64,000 nt of DNA, taken from contig UEHQ01000012.1 of NCBI GenBank assembly GCA_900489925.1, forward strand, positions 62,001 to 126,000, written 5' to 3'. This document shows positions 55,779 to 64,000 of the stretch, piece by piece. The position numbers and the translations under genes were made by a program. The notes under the pieces are model-generated. The model saw only the letters and a list, made by a program, of their open reading frames with translations. It did not search any database and had not been told where the DNA came from. Numbering within the stretch: the stretch's first letter is position 1; every line of letters begins with the position of its first letter. This DNA comes from Hyphomicrobiales bacterium. Lineage in GTDB: Bacteria; Pseudomonadota; Alphaproteobacteria; Rhizobiales; Rhizobiaceae.

Positions 55779-56623
55779 CGCCAAGTGGCGAACTCCGCCC
55801 GGCAATCGTCGTCATTGGCGCATCGCGTGGCATCGGCAAGGCGATTGCTGAAGTTGCCGCGAGGGAGCGCACGATCGTCGTCCTCGTCGCCCGTTCGGCC
55901 GAAGGGCTTGCCACCGTGGCCGCCAATGTGAAGGCATCCGGCGCCGAAGCCTACGTGCTTGCGCTGGATCTGATAGCACCCGACGCGGCGGCAACCCTGG
56001 AGACCTTCCTCTCTGAGAACGGCCTGTATTGCGACGTCCTGGTCAATAGCGCCGGCTACGGATTGCGGGGCGGAGCGACAATCCTGAAGTATGACGAACA
56101 GCTTGGGATGGTCGATCTCAACATTCGCGCCCTCACCGACCTGACGCTCCGCTTCCTTCCCGGCATGGTCGCCCGCCGCCGCGGCGGCGTTCTCAACCTG
56201 AGTTCGATCGCGAGCTTCACGCCTGGTCCTTATATGGCCTTGTACTATGCGAGCAAAGGGTTCGTCCGGTCGTTCTCGCAGTCGCTTCACTATGAGCTGC
56301 GCCGCAGCGGCGTTGCAGTGACCTGCGTAGCACCGGGACCCGTCGCGACGGAGTTTCTGGAAAAATCCGGCGCCAATCGCGCCGCGTTGTTCAAGATCCT
56401 GCCGAAGCTCGATGCGGTGTATGTCGCCGAGCAGGCCTGGCGCGGCCTTCGGTCTGGCCGTCGCCTTGTGATACCAGGGATCTCCGCCAAGCTGGCGGCA
56501 TTTATAGCGGCAACGCTACCGTCGGCCATCATGGTGCCCCTGATCGGCCGGCTACAGCAACGCAGCGGTGACCCCTGCCCCTGCGGCTCAGGCAAAAAGT
56601 TCAAGGAATGCTGCGGCCGCTAG
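55775..56623 (+). CDS. SDR-family dehydrogenase with C-terminal SEC-C zinc motif
   Basis: A 282-residue protein whose ATG overlaps the previous stop by four bases. Residues 1 to about 250 are a classical SDR: GASRGIG (15-21), NSAG, Ser144 region, Tyr157 and Lys161 (YYASK). The last 15 residues are a full SEC-C motif, CPCGSGKKFKECCG, with Cys268, Cys270, Cys279 and Cys280. SEC-C is known from the SecA C-terminus, where it binds zinc and SecB or ribosomes. On an SDR it may tether the enzyme. The helix before it (FIAATLPSAIMVPLIGRL) is hydrophobic. Confidence 0.88.
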   Translation: MTPSGELRPAIVVIGASRGIGKAIAEVAARERTIVVLVARSAEGLATVAANVKASGAEAYVLALDLIAPDAAATLETFLSENGLYCDVLVNSAGYGLRGGATILKYDEQLGMVDLNIRALTDLTLRFLPGMVARRRGGVLNLSSIASFTPGPYMALYYASKGFVRSFSQSLHYELRRSGVAVTCVAPGPVATEFLEKSGANRAALFKILPKLDAVYVAEQAWRGLRSGRRLVIPGISAKLAAFIAATLPSAIMVPLIGRLQQRSGDPCPCGSGKKFKECCGR

Positions 56624-56636
56624 CCTAGGCCGGATC

Positions 56637-57668
56637 TCAGCCGTTTTCGAAGCCCGACAGTACGCCGACCGCGTTGACGCCGATTTCCTCGACGGCATAG
56701 CCGCCCTCCATGACGAACAGCGTCGGCAGACCGAGCGCCGCTATGCGCGCGCCGATTTTCGGAAAGTCGTCCGTCGTCAGCTTGAACTTGCTGATCGGAT
56801 CCTTTTCGAACGTATCGACGCCGAGCGAAACCACCACGACATCGGGTGCATACTCGGCCAGTCTATCGCAAGCGTCGTCCAGTGATGCGCTCCAGCGGTC
56901 CCAAGCGGTGCCAAACGGCATCGGATAGTTGAGGTTGAAGCCCTCTCCTTCCCCCGAACCCCTCTCGTCCGCATGGCCGAGGAAGTATGGATATTCCTGC
57001 ATCGGATCGGCATGCAGGTTCAAGACCTGGACGTCTGCGCGAGGGTAGAAGATTTCCTGCGTGCCATTGCCGTGATGATAGTCAACATCGAGGATGGAGA
57101 CCTTCTTGGCTCCCTTGTCGCGGAACCACTGAGCCGCCACGGCAGCATTGTTGATATAGCAGTAACCGCCGGCAAAGGCCGCACCGGCATGATGTCCGGG
57201 TGGCCGGCAAAGCGCAAAAGCGGATCGATCGCCGCCGTGGACGAGTGCTGCCGCCGTCAGTGCGACGTCATGCGACGACTTGATGGCTTTCCAGCTGCCC
57301 TCGACAAAACCGGCGCCGGCATCGAAAGAATAGTAGCCGAGCAATCCATCGATGAAATCAGGTGGAACATCGCCGCGCAGACCGCGCGTCGGCCAGGTGA
57401 ATGGCAGCGCGGTTCCTGAACGACCAAGTGCTGTCCAGCGATCCCAGACTGTCGGCAGAAAATCGAGATAGTCCTGTCGATGCACCTTGGCCGCGGTGGA
57501 GAGATCATACTCTTCGGGCGCGAGGATCGGTCCGAGGCCCACGGCGCCGATGCGCTCCGCCACGAATTGCGGTCGGGACGGCAACTCGAAACCCGGGACG
57601 ATGGCACCCGCGACGAGCTCAAGTTGACTGGAATGGCCGCTATGCAGCTGCGAAAAAACGGTTTTCAT
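56637..57668 (-). CDS. Histone deacetylase-family acetylpolyamine amidohydrolase
   Basis: A 343-residue zinc hydrolase, the typical length for acetylpolyamine amidohydrolases, starting at ATG 57668. The metal site and catalytic pair are clear: RPPGHHAG, ILDVDYHHGNGTQ and SLGVDTFEKDP. It removes acetyl groups from acetylputrescine, acetylcadaverine or acetylspermidine. It is in the polyamine transport operon directly after the binding-protein gene, so imported acetylpolyamines are likely the substrate. Confidence 0.93.
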   Translation of the reverse strand: MKTVFSQLHSGHSSQLELVAGAIVPGFELPSRPQFVAERIGAVGLGPILAPEEYDLSTAAKVHRQDYLDFLPTVWDRWTALGRSGTALPFTWPTRGLRGDVPPDFIDGLLGYYSFDAGAGFVEGSWKAIKSSHDVALTAAALVHGGDRSAFALCRPPGHHAGAAFAGGYCYINNAAVAAQWFRDKGAKKVSILDVDYHHGNGTQEIFYPRADVQVLNLHADPMQEYPYFLGHADERGSGEGEGFNLNYPMPFGTAWDRWSASLDDACDRLAEYAPDVVVVSLGVDTFEKDPISKFKLTTDDFPKIGARIAALGLPTLFVMEGGYAVEEIGVNAVGVLSGFENG

Positions 57669-57691
57669 ATGAATTTTCCGAGAAAAGGAAG

Positions 57692-57724
57692 CGGCCGTGC
57701 GAGGCAGATGCCATCGCACGGCCG
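57692..57724 (-). terminator. Intercistronic hairpin after the polyamine-binding protein gene
   Basis: A perfect 11-base stem (CGGCCGTGCGA / TCGCACGGCCG) encloses an 11-base centre that can add a GGC/GCC inner stem. It lies between the binding-protein stop and the deacetylase start on the minus strand. No T-run follows, so partial termination or protection of the upstream mRNA is more likely than a full stop. Confidence 0.55.
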
Positions 57725-57733
57725 GACTGGATT

Positions 57734-58768
57734 TTACTTCTGAAGTTCTGTCCAGATCTTGGTGTACAGCGCCTGAACCTCAGGCGGGCAAGTCTCCGAC
57801 GGATGTCCGTTGGCCGCAAATTCGGCGGGCACCTTGATCTCAGGCGCATCCTTCATGTCTGCCGGCATGAACTGCTCGGAGCCGGCAATGCCGTTGGCAT
57901 AGCGGTGGAAGCCGGAATTCATGCCGGCATTTTCAGGCTCCATCATGAAGTTCTGGAAGAGCTTTGCGTTCTCGACGTTCTTGGCATCCTTCAGGATCAC
58001 AAGATTATCGCTCCAATCGACAAAGCCTTCCTTCGGGTAGCCGTAGTGGATAGCCGGGTTCTTCAACCGCTGCCGGAAGGCCGAACCATTCCAGTCGCTG
58101 GTCGCGGCGAAGTCGCCGGAGGTCATCTTCTCGATGGTGTTGTACTCCATCGCCACCCAGTTCGGCTTTGCCGCGATCAGTGTGTCGCGCACTTTCTTAA
58201 GCACCTTGAGGTCGCCGGTGCACTTCTTGCCGCCGCTATAGAGAACGGCCGCGTCCATCACGTCGTTCATCTCAGGTACGACGTTGATCTTGCCCTTCAG
58301 CTCATCCGGGGGATTGAAGACGATCGACCACGTGTTTATGTCGCCCTTATAGACGTCGGTGTTGACCACCGTCCCGACCGTTCCCATCGCCCACGGCACC
58401 GAATAGTGGCGCCCCTTGTCGAAATCCGGATCCGCCCATTCCTTGGCGACGTTCTTGAAGTTCTCCATTTGGTCCGGCCGGCTTTCCAGCAGCAGTCCTT
58501 CAGAAATCCAGATCGGAAGATAGTTCTGCGAAGGCACAGCCATGTCGAAGCCGGATCCACCCTGGCGAACCTTGGCAAGCGCCGTATCGTTCGAATCGTA
58601 GTCGGTGATCGTCACCTTGACCTTGAACTTGTCCTCGAACTTCTTGATCATTTCGGGGCTGGTATAATTGCCCCAATTGTAGATATTCAGCGCGCCTTCG
58701 GCGAAGGAGTGCGAGGTCGAAGCCAGCAATACTGCGGCGACGACCATGGCTGATTTTGCGATCTTCAT
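57734..58768 (-). CDS. Polyamine ABC transporter substrate-binding protein (PotD/PotF type)
   Basis: A 344-residue periplasmic binding protein with a Sec signal peptide ending near SHSFA. Family features are LNIYNWGNYTSPEMIKKFE near the mature start and a C-terminal CPPEVQALYTKIWTELQK. It captures putrescine-like polyamines or related compounds. It is encoded between the permeases and the deacetylase in one minus-strand operon. Confidence 0.94.
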   Translation of the reverse strand: MKIAKSAMVVAAVLLASTSHSFAEGALNIYNWGNYTSPEMIKKFEDKFKVKVTITDYDSNDTALAKVRQGGSGFDMAVPSQNYLPIWISEGLLLESRPDQMENFKNVAKEWADPDFDKGRHYSVPWAMGTVGTVVNTDVYKGDINTWSIVFNPPDELKGKINVVPEMNDVMDAAVLYSGGKKCTGDLKVLKKVRDTLIAAKPNWVAMEYNTIEKMTSGDFAATSDWNGSAFRQRLKNPAIHYGYPKEGFVDWSDNLVILKDAKNVENAKLFQNFMMEPENAGMNSGFHRYANGIAGSEQFMPADMKDAPEIKVPAEFAANGHPSETCPPEVQALYTKIWTELQK

Positions 58769-58782
58769 GCTGTTCCCTTTCG

Positions 58783-59583
58783 TTATCCACGTTTCTTATT
58801 GACGAAGAAGAAGACTGTGACGGCTGCGACAGAGAGGACGAAGAAGACGGTGGAGATGGCATTCATCTCCGGCGTGATCGCTCGTCTTATTTGCCCGAGC
58901 ATGTAGGTCGGCAGTGTGTCCTCCCCTGCCGACTTGACGAACTCGGTGATGACGACGTCGTCGAGCGAGATGACGAACGCCAGCATGAGACCGGCGAGAA
59001 TACCCGGCCAAAGCAAGGGGAAGGTGACGTAACGAAACGTCTTGAGCGGCGTGGCGTAGAGATCCGCCGCGGCCCACTCGAGTGTCAGATCCATGTTCTC
59101 GAGCCGAGCGCGGATCGGCAGGTAAGCGAACGGAACGCAAAACGCGGTATGTGCCGCGATGAGATAGCCGAGGCCGGTATAACCGGTCCAAATCTTGATG
59201 CGGGAGAAGAGAATGAGCAGCGCCACCGCCGTGACGATCTCCGGCACCATCAGCGGAGCGTTGATGAAGGCATACTTCATCGTCAAGCCGCGATAGGCCG
59301 GTGTGCGTGTCGTTGCCAGCGCCGCCATCGTTGCAGCGATTGTCGCGACCACGGCAGCAATTGTTGCAATCTGCAGCGATCGGATCGACGCGTCGATAAC
59401 CTGCGCGTTGTTAAAGGCGCGGTCGAACCAACGCAGCGACAAGCCCTCCCAGTTTGCAAGGCTTTCGCCCGCGTTGAAGGCATAAACGACGAGAACCGCG
59501 ATCGGCAGGTAAAGCAGAAAGAAGCAGATCATCGCGATGGTGGTGAAGCCTGCCTGACGCTTGACCGAAAAGCTCCTAGCCAT
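58783..59583 (-). CDS. Polyamine ABC transporter permease (PotC/PotI type)
   Basis: A 266-residue permease. I chose the ATG at 59583, eight bases after GAGG, over ATG 59589. It overlaps the PotB-type gene by eight bases. About six helices are present, with an EAA-like loop in EWAAADLYATPLKTFRYVTFP. It forms the channel with the neighbouring permease. Confidence 0.93.
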   Translation of the reverse strand: MARSFSVKRQAGFTTIAMICFFLLYLPIAVLVVYAFNAGESLANWEGLSLRWFDRAFNNAQVIDASIRSLQIATIAAVVATIAATMAALATTRTPAYRGLTMKYAFINAPLMVPEIVTAVALLILFSRIKIWTGYTGLGYLIAAHTAFCVPFAYLPIRARLENMDLTLEWAAADLYATPLKTFRYVTFPLLWPGILAGLMLAFVISLDDVVITEFVKSAGEDTLPTYMLGQIRRAITPEMNAISTVFFVLSVAAVTVFFFVNKKRG

Positions 59584-60496
59584 GGCCATTGCCTCGCGCG
59601 CCGGCATTGCGGACGTAGACGAGCAACGCCGCCATGACCACGACCATGAGCGTGATCGAAAGGGCAGAGCCCAGCGGCCAGTTCCTGCCCTGCCCGAATT
59701 GTAGCTCGATCAGGTTTCCAAGCATCATGTTCTTGCCGCCGCCGAGGATAGTCGGGGTGACATAGGCGCCAAGCGACGGGATAAAGACCAGAATGGATCC
59801 TGCGATGATACCTGGCATGGACAGCGGCAGGACGATACGCTTCAACACCTGGAACGGCGTTGCATAGAGGTCGTAGCCGGCTTCGAGCAGCCGGAAATCC
59901 AGCTTCTCAAGACTTGCATAGATCGGCAGCACCATCAGCGGCAGATAGACGTAGACCATGCCCGCCATGATCGCGCCGTTGGTGAAGAGCATCTGGATTG
60001 GACGTTCGATCAGACCGAGACGCAGCATCAGCGTGTTGATCAGCCCCTCGTTACGCAAGATCTCAAGCATCGCGAAGGTTCGGATCAACAGGTTCGTCCA
60101 GAACGGAATGGTGATCAGGAAAAGCCACAGTTCACGCGTGCGCTCTGGCCGCGCAGCAATGAAGTAGGCCGTGGGGAAGCCGAGAACGAGCGTGAAAACG
60201 GTTGTCAGCAGCGACAGAACGGCCGAACGAACGAAGATTGAAGCGTGAGCATCCGCTAGCGAAAGCGTGTCGTCGAAGATGTCACGCTGCAGAAATACAC
60301 CGATCCAGCCATCCTCGGAAAATAGCCATTGCACGTCGCCATAGGGTCCCGGTGTCAGGAACGAATAGACCAGTACGATGAGAAGCGGACCGCAGGCGGC
60401 GAAGAGGATGATCAGCAGGGCCGGAGTGGAGAGCAGCCAGCGATTTCGAATGTCGCGCCGTCTGTAATCGTCCATGACCCCGGCGGCTTCGCTCAT
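59576..60496 (-). CDS. Polyamine ABC transporter permease (PotB/PotH type)
   Basis: A 306-residue permease with a long first periplasmic segment and an EAA-like loop in LEAGYDLYATPFQVLKRIVLP. It starts one base after the ATPase stop and overlaps the next permease. Its size and helices fit PotB/PotH. Confidence 0.93.
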   Translation of the reverse strand: MSEAAGVMDDYRRRDIRNRWLLSTPALLIILFAACGPLLIVLVYSFLTPGPYGDVQWLFSEDGWIGVFLQRDIFDDTLSLADAHASIFVRSAVLSLLTTVFTLVLGFPTAYFIAARPERTRELWLFLITIPFWTNLLIRTFAMLEILRNEGLINTLMLRLGLIERPIQMLFTNGAIMAGMVYVYLPLMVLPIYASLEKLDFRLLEAGYDLYATPFQVLKRIVLPLSMPGIIAGSILVFIPSLGAYVTPTILGGGKNMMLGNLIELQFGQGRNWPLGSALSITLMVVVMAALLVYVRNAGARGNGHG

Positions 60497-60497
60497 C

Positions 60498-61601
60498 TTA
60501 ACCCCTCAAGACCCGGGCGGCGTTGGGCGCGAAGGCGATCCCAACCTCGTCGCCGACGGCCAGACCGATACTCTGGTTTGGCTTGTTCTGTTGCCGGATC
60601 GTGAAGGAGGTTGCGCCGTCAGACAGCCGGACATGGTAGTGGGTGTCGGTGCCGCTATAGATGATATTGGTCAGCGCACCCCGGATGCCGCCAGCCCCGC
60701 TGGCCTCCTCGGGGGCACAAAAGCCGGCATGCTCGGGCCGGAGCACCACGGTGACGTCGCCGTCCGGCGTAAAGTCGGAAGGAACCGCGGCGCGGATCTG
60801 CCCACCGGCCTTGAGATGAACATCGGCATGCTGTCCGCTGAATGCGATCACGCGGCCTTCCAGGAAATTCGTCTCGCCGATGAAGTCGGCTACGAACCGG
60901 TCAGCTGGCGCATCATAGATATCGCGCGGCGCACCGACCTGCAGCACCTTGCCTGCCGACAGGACCGCGATGCGGTCCGACATGGTCAGCGCTTCTTCCT
61001 GGTCATGCGTCACGAAGATGAAGGTAATCCCTGTCTCGGCCTGCAGTCGCTTCAGCTCGATCTGCATTTCTTTCCGCAGCTTGTAATCGAGCGCCGAAAG
61101 CGGCTCGTCCAGCAGCAGCACCTTCGGCCGTGGCGCCAGGGCTCGTGCAAGTGCGACGCGCTGCTGCTGGCCACCTGAGATCTCGCTGGTGCGCCGCTTG
61201 GCCAGTGCCTCCATCCGCACGAGCTTCAACATGGCGGTCACTCGTTCCGCCACCTCGGCTTTGGGGCGACCCAGCATCTGCAGGCCGAACGCGATGTTTT
61301 CGCCGACAGTCATGTGAGGGAAAAGTGCATAGTTCTGAAAGACCGTATTGATCGGCCTTTTGAACGGCGGCATTGCAGCGATGTTCTCGCCATCCAGCAG
61401 GATCTCGCCATGCGTCGGAAACTCGAAGCCGGCGATCAAGCGCAGCAGAGTCGTTTTTCCGCAACCGGAAGGTCCAAGAAGCGTGAAGAACTCATTCTGC
61501 CGGATGGCGAGCGAGGTCTCGTTGACGGCGGCTACGGCATACTCGCCGAAGCCGAAAAATTTGGACACACTGCGAATTTGGACGGCATTCAATTGCGTCA
61601 T
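60498..61601 (-). CDS. Polyamine ABC transporter ATP-binding protein (PotA/PotG type)
   Basis: A 367-residue ATPase with Walker A GPSGCGKT (43-50), signature ISGGQQQR, Walker [13 protein letters not shown], and a C-terminal TOBE-type regulatory domain (from about 275). It is translated immediately before the PotB-type permease. The operon order is amidohydrolase, ATPase, permease, permease, binding protein, deacetylase. Confidence 0.95.
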   Translation of the reverse strand: MTQLNAVQIRSVSKFFGFGEYAVAAVNETSLAIRQNEFFTLLGPSGCGKTTLLRLIAGFEFPTHGEILLDGENIAAMPPFKRPINTVFQNYALFPHMTVGENIAFGLQMLGRPKAEVAERVTAMLKLVRMEALAKRRTSEISGGQQQRVALARALAPRPKVLLLDEPLSALDYKLRKEMQIELKRLQAETGITFIFVTHDQEEALTMSDRIAVLSAGKVLQVGAPRDIYDAPADRFVADFIGETNFLEGRVIAFSGQHADVHLKAGGQIRAAVPSDFTPDGDVTVVLRPEHAGFCAPEEASGAGGIRGALTNIIYSGTDTHYHVRLSDGATSFTIRQQNKPNQSIGLAVGDEVGIAFAPNAARVLRG

Positions 61602-61695
61602 GCACAGGCTTCGCGTTCTTTATTGCTGTTCCCTTTTGACGCTAGGTGAGCACAGCGCAAAGCGATTGACAACCCGAATTCGCAAGCCCGCCCAA

Positions 61696-63369
61696 TCATT
61701 TCTCCGAAAAGGTGATGCGACCACCGCAGATCGTCATAACCGGCCGAACGCTGGTCAGGTCCGTTGGATCGATCGCCTCAAGGTCATGGCTGAGGATCGT
61801 GATGTCGGCCATGAAGCCCGGCTTGATCTGTCCTTTGGTCGCTTCGCGGAATTCGACATAGGCGCCCTCGACCGTGTAGGCTTCCAAAGCCTCAGGTAGC
61901 GAAAAGCTCTGGTCGGGATCGCTTTCCTGCCAACGCGTCCGTGTGATCGCGGCATGCATGCCGTGGATCGGGCTGATGGGCGAGACCGGCCAATCGGAGG
62001 CGAAGCAGATGTGAGCGCCGGCATCCTTGAGCGTGCGCCAGGCATAGCTCAGCGGCCAACGAGCGGGGCCGATGCGCGATACGGTCGGCTCCAGCGGCAC
62101 ACCCATGCAGCCCGGCGGATGCGGCGGCTGCATCGAGGCTACGACCCCGAGCTCGGCAAATCGCGAGATGTCCGAACCATGCACCACTTCGATATGCTCG
62201 ATACGGTGGCGGCTGTCCCGAACCCCGTTCGCCTCGCGCGCCGCGGCATAGCCGTCGAGCACCGCCTTGACGGCACCGTCGCCGATCGCATGAACGGCAA
62301 TCTGCAGGCCCCGGCGATCAGCTTCGACCGCGACTTCGCGAAACTGCTCGGCGGTAAACAGTCCCTCACCACAATAGTCGGGGCGATCGGCATAGGGCTC
62401 GACCATGACCGCGGTCCAGCTGTCGAGAACGCCATCGAAGAACACCTTGACCACGCCGGAGCGCAGGAAGTCGCTGTCGTAGCGCGCTGCCATCTCCGAG
62501 GCTTTTTCAAGCATATCGACCGACATGAAATTCTTGAAATGAAACGGGATCATCACGCGGCACGGTAGCGCGCCGTCCTCTTCCTCTATCGCGGCAAGGA
62601 GTTCCAGCTGATAGAGGTTGCCGTCCATGTTCTGGATCGTGGTGATGCCATGCCGGGCGCAATAGTCGAGACCGAGCCGCATCACATCCATATCCGTGCG
62701 CCATTCCGCTGCAGTCGGTCGCGGATCCGGCTCACCACCCGTCGAAAGGCCGAGGCGATAGCGCCCGAAGCCGCCGGCTGCCTGAACCGGGCTGAAAGCC
62801 TCCATTTCGCGGAGTTCGCCGGTTGCAAGGCCATCTGCGCCCATGACGATCTCGTTGCCAGGCCGAAGCTGCTTGCCTTCGAGAAGCCCGGACAGCTCGA
62901 GCGCCCTTGTGTTGGCCCACGCCGTATGATGATCGGGGGCAAAAAGTATCAGGCCCTGATCCGGCCAGATCTTATCGAGATCGTGCCGTGTCAGGCGATC
63001 CGTCTCGCCGAGTAGCGTGTAATCCGCCCCCTGGGCGAAGAGAATTTTCTGTTCGTCGCGGCCCTGAGCATATTGCCGAACGGCGGCCGTCAGCTCGTCC
63101 AATCCGGATACGCCCTTGAGCTGAAGGTGGTCCAGCTCCGCCGCCCCGGAAAACAGATGCATGTGATTCTCGGAAAAGCCGGGCGTAACGGAAGCGCCGG
63201 CGGCATCGACTATCCGCGTATCCGGCCCACGCCAGCTCGCCGGACCGTTGCCAGCCTCCACGCCCTGTATCTTCCCGTCGGAAACAGCGATGGTAGAAAG
63301 ACCCGGCCACGTTGTACCAGGCGACAGGACGCGCGCATTGACAATGAGAAGCTCGGCAAAATCGGACAT
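61696..63369 (-). CDS. YtcJ-type metal-dependent amidohydrolase
   Basis: A 557-residue amidohydrolase-superfamily protein. The zinc-type motif NHMHLF follows TPGFSE, and later metal residues appear in HAIGDGAVK, RHRIEHIEV and ASDWPVSP. There is no signal peptide. Family members hydrolyse amides, formamides and lactams of varied compounds. It lies 94 bases upstream of the polyamine ATPase gene on the same strand, so it may act on an imported amide-type compound; that link is inferred. Confidence 0.9.
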   Translation of the reverse strand: MSDFAELLIVNARVLSPGTTWPGLSTIAVSDGKIQGVEAGNGPASWRGPDTRIVDAAGASVTPGFSENHMHLFSGAAELDHLQLKGVSGLDELTAAVRQYAQGRDEQKILFAQGADYTLLGETDRLTRHDLDKIWPDQGLILFAPDHHTAWANTRALELSGLLEGKQLRPGNEIVMGADGLATGELREMEAFSPVQAAGGFGRYRLGLSTGGEPDPRPTAAEWRTDMDVMRLGLDYCARHGITTIQNMDGNLYQLELLAAIEEEDGALPCRVMIPFHFKNFMSVDMLEKASEMAARYDSDFLRSGVVKVFFDGVLDSWTAVMVEPYADRPDYCGEGLFTAEQFREVAVEADRRGLQIAVHAIGDGAVKAVLDGYAAAREANGVRDSRHRIEHIEVVHGSDISRFAELGVVASMQPPHPPGCMGVPLEPTVSRIGPARWPLSYAWRTLKDAGAHICFASDWPVSPISPIHGMHAAITRTRWQESDPDQSFSLPEALEAYTVEGAYVEFREATKGQIKPGFMADITILSHDLEAIDPTDLTSVRPVMTICGGRITFSEK

Positions 63370-63519
63370 GGCTGGCTGATCCTGAATCGGAAAAGGAATG
63401 AGACCCAGCTAATCATGCTCCGCGGCAGCCAGACAAGGCCTGATCGAATCTAAAAGATCCGTGGCGCCAGATTGTTCAGCAGGCGCTCGAAACGTCCACG
63501 TGAGGACGCCAGGCGAGGT

Positions 63520-63547
63520 GGTTCACCCGGCAGTCGCCGGATGAACC
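63520..63547 (-). terminator. Hairpin after the binding-protein gene at the window end
   Basis: Arms GGTTCA/TGAACC and CCGGC/GCCGG enclose a four-base loop. The one mismatch (C/A on the plus strand) becomes a U-G wobble pair in minus-strand RNA, so the fold is better on the strand of the gene ending at 63559. It lies 12 bases after that stop and is a likely terminator, with no long T-tract. Confidence 0.65.
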
Positions 63548-63558
63548 ATTGCATAAGG

Positions 63559-64000
63559 TTAGTTGGCAAGCAGGTCGTTGACGCGGGTTTCCGCATCAGT
63601 CAGCGCGGCATCAATTTCCTTCTGGCCGGTGATGGCGGAGGCCATTTCTTCGCCGATGATGTCATTGACGGCGAACTGATGACGAACCTGTGCCGGCAGC
63701 GGCTTGGCAACATTCGCGATGCTGAGGATCGTGGTGCGATGCGGCAGCGCCTTGAACTCAGCCGAGTCGATGACTGCCTGCTGAGCCGGCAGGTGACCGG
63801 TCCGAGACCAATCGAAGTTATGATCGGCCATGAACTTCAGGAACTTGCCGATAGCGGCAACCTGTTCAGGAGAACGATCCTTCTTCGTCATTGCCCAGGA
63901 GTGGCCGTCCGACCAGTAGGCCGGCTCACCACCGAATACCGGCGGATATGGATAGACCGCGTAGCCGTTGCTGAGCGGATTGTCTGCCTGCTTCGACAGA
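63559..64000 (-). CDS. ABC transporter substrate-binding protein, extracellular family 1, partial
   Basis: The C-terminal 146 codons of a binding protein; the frame stays open to the window end, so the ATG at 63891 is not the start. Near the edge the sequence is NPLSNGYAVYPYPPVFGGEPAYWSDGHSWAM, then a helical tail ending AALTDAETRVNDLLAN, typical of sugar-type family 1 binding proteins. Permease and ATPase genes presumably lie beyond the window. It is followed by a hairpin. Confidence 0.8.
   Translation of the reverse strand, partial: LSKQADNPLSNGYAVYPYPPVFGGEPAYWSDGHSWAMTKKDRSPEQVAAIGKFLKFMADHNFDWSRTGHLPAQQAVIDSAEFKALPHRTTILSIANVAKPLPAQVRHQFAVNDIIGEEMASAITGQKEIDAALTDAETRVNDLLAN

Noticed and set aside
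57401..58753. 450-codon plus-strand frame over the polyamine-binding protein and deacetylase
   Set aside because: Antisense shadow of genes with clear motifs; His/Arg/Val-rich translation without domains.

Overview
The window looks like accessory DNA from a Rhizobiaceae genome (Rhizobium/Ensifer/Agrobacterium group). The grounds are high GC, very dense ABC-transporter operons, an ExoF/ExoY-type exopolysaccharide locus, a DUF1217 protein (a family typical of rhizobial flagellar loci) and Tat-exported binding proteins. I see no rRNA, tRNA, CRISPR, insertion sequence or replication origin. The genus and replicon cannot be fixed from the sequence alone.

Layout. (1) 1-7526: an oligopeptide-type ABC transporter on the minus strand (binding protein, two permeases, two ATPases, the last cut by the window edge). 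It is divergent from a DapA/NanA-family aldolase and a cytoplasmic BNR (sialidase-like) protein. The shared promoter region carries two related operator-like sites. (2) 7879-12166: four dehydrogenases in a row (Fe-ADH, PdxA family, D-2-hydroxyacid, Ldh2 family), probably a sugar-acid or hydroxy-acid catabolic operon. (3) 12183-21830: an AraC regulator divergent from an operon with two paralogous aldehyde dehydrogenases flanking a Liv-type ABC transporter and a coniferyl-alcohol-dehydrogenase-like SDR. This suggests uptake and oxidation of an aromatic or related alcohol/aldehyde. (4) 22149-24656: a six-fold DUF1217 repeat protein paired with a small phage-connector-like protein.

(5) 24676-44394: a Wzx/Wzy-type polysaccharide locus. 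It has an export protein (ExoF-like), a priming transferase (ExoY), a membrane polymerase candidate, a flippase, a co-polymerase whose kinase domain has lost its Walker A motif, six glycosyltransferase domains (two fused in one protein), a methyltransferase, a large HAD protein, an FAD oxidoreductase and a Tat-exported GH16 glycanase. (6) 44427-51620: a likely D-amino acid or unusual-peptide salvage operon (class IV aminotransferase, amino-acid ABC transporter, DmpA-type peptidase, amidase) with a LysR gene and a classical T-N11-A box just upstream. (7) 51717-56623: an SDR, an L,D-transpeptidase, two small lipoproteins (one resembling permuted NlpC/P60 enzymes), and a compact three-gene operon: an ICMT-like methyltransferase, a stand-alone E2-type acyltransferase domain and an SDR ending in a SEC-C zinc motif. 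(8) 56637-64000: a polyamine transport operon with an acetylpolyamine amidohydrolase and a YtcJ-type amidohydrolase, then the end of another binding-protein gene.

The least explained parts are the methyltransferase/acyltransferase/SDR-SEC-C operon (54389-56623), the DUF1217-plus-connector pair (22149-24656) and the pseudokinase co-polymerase (32928-34655). Three of the five binding-protein genes are followed by strong hairpins, consistent with transcript processing or termination after the binding protein.
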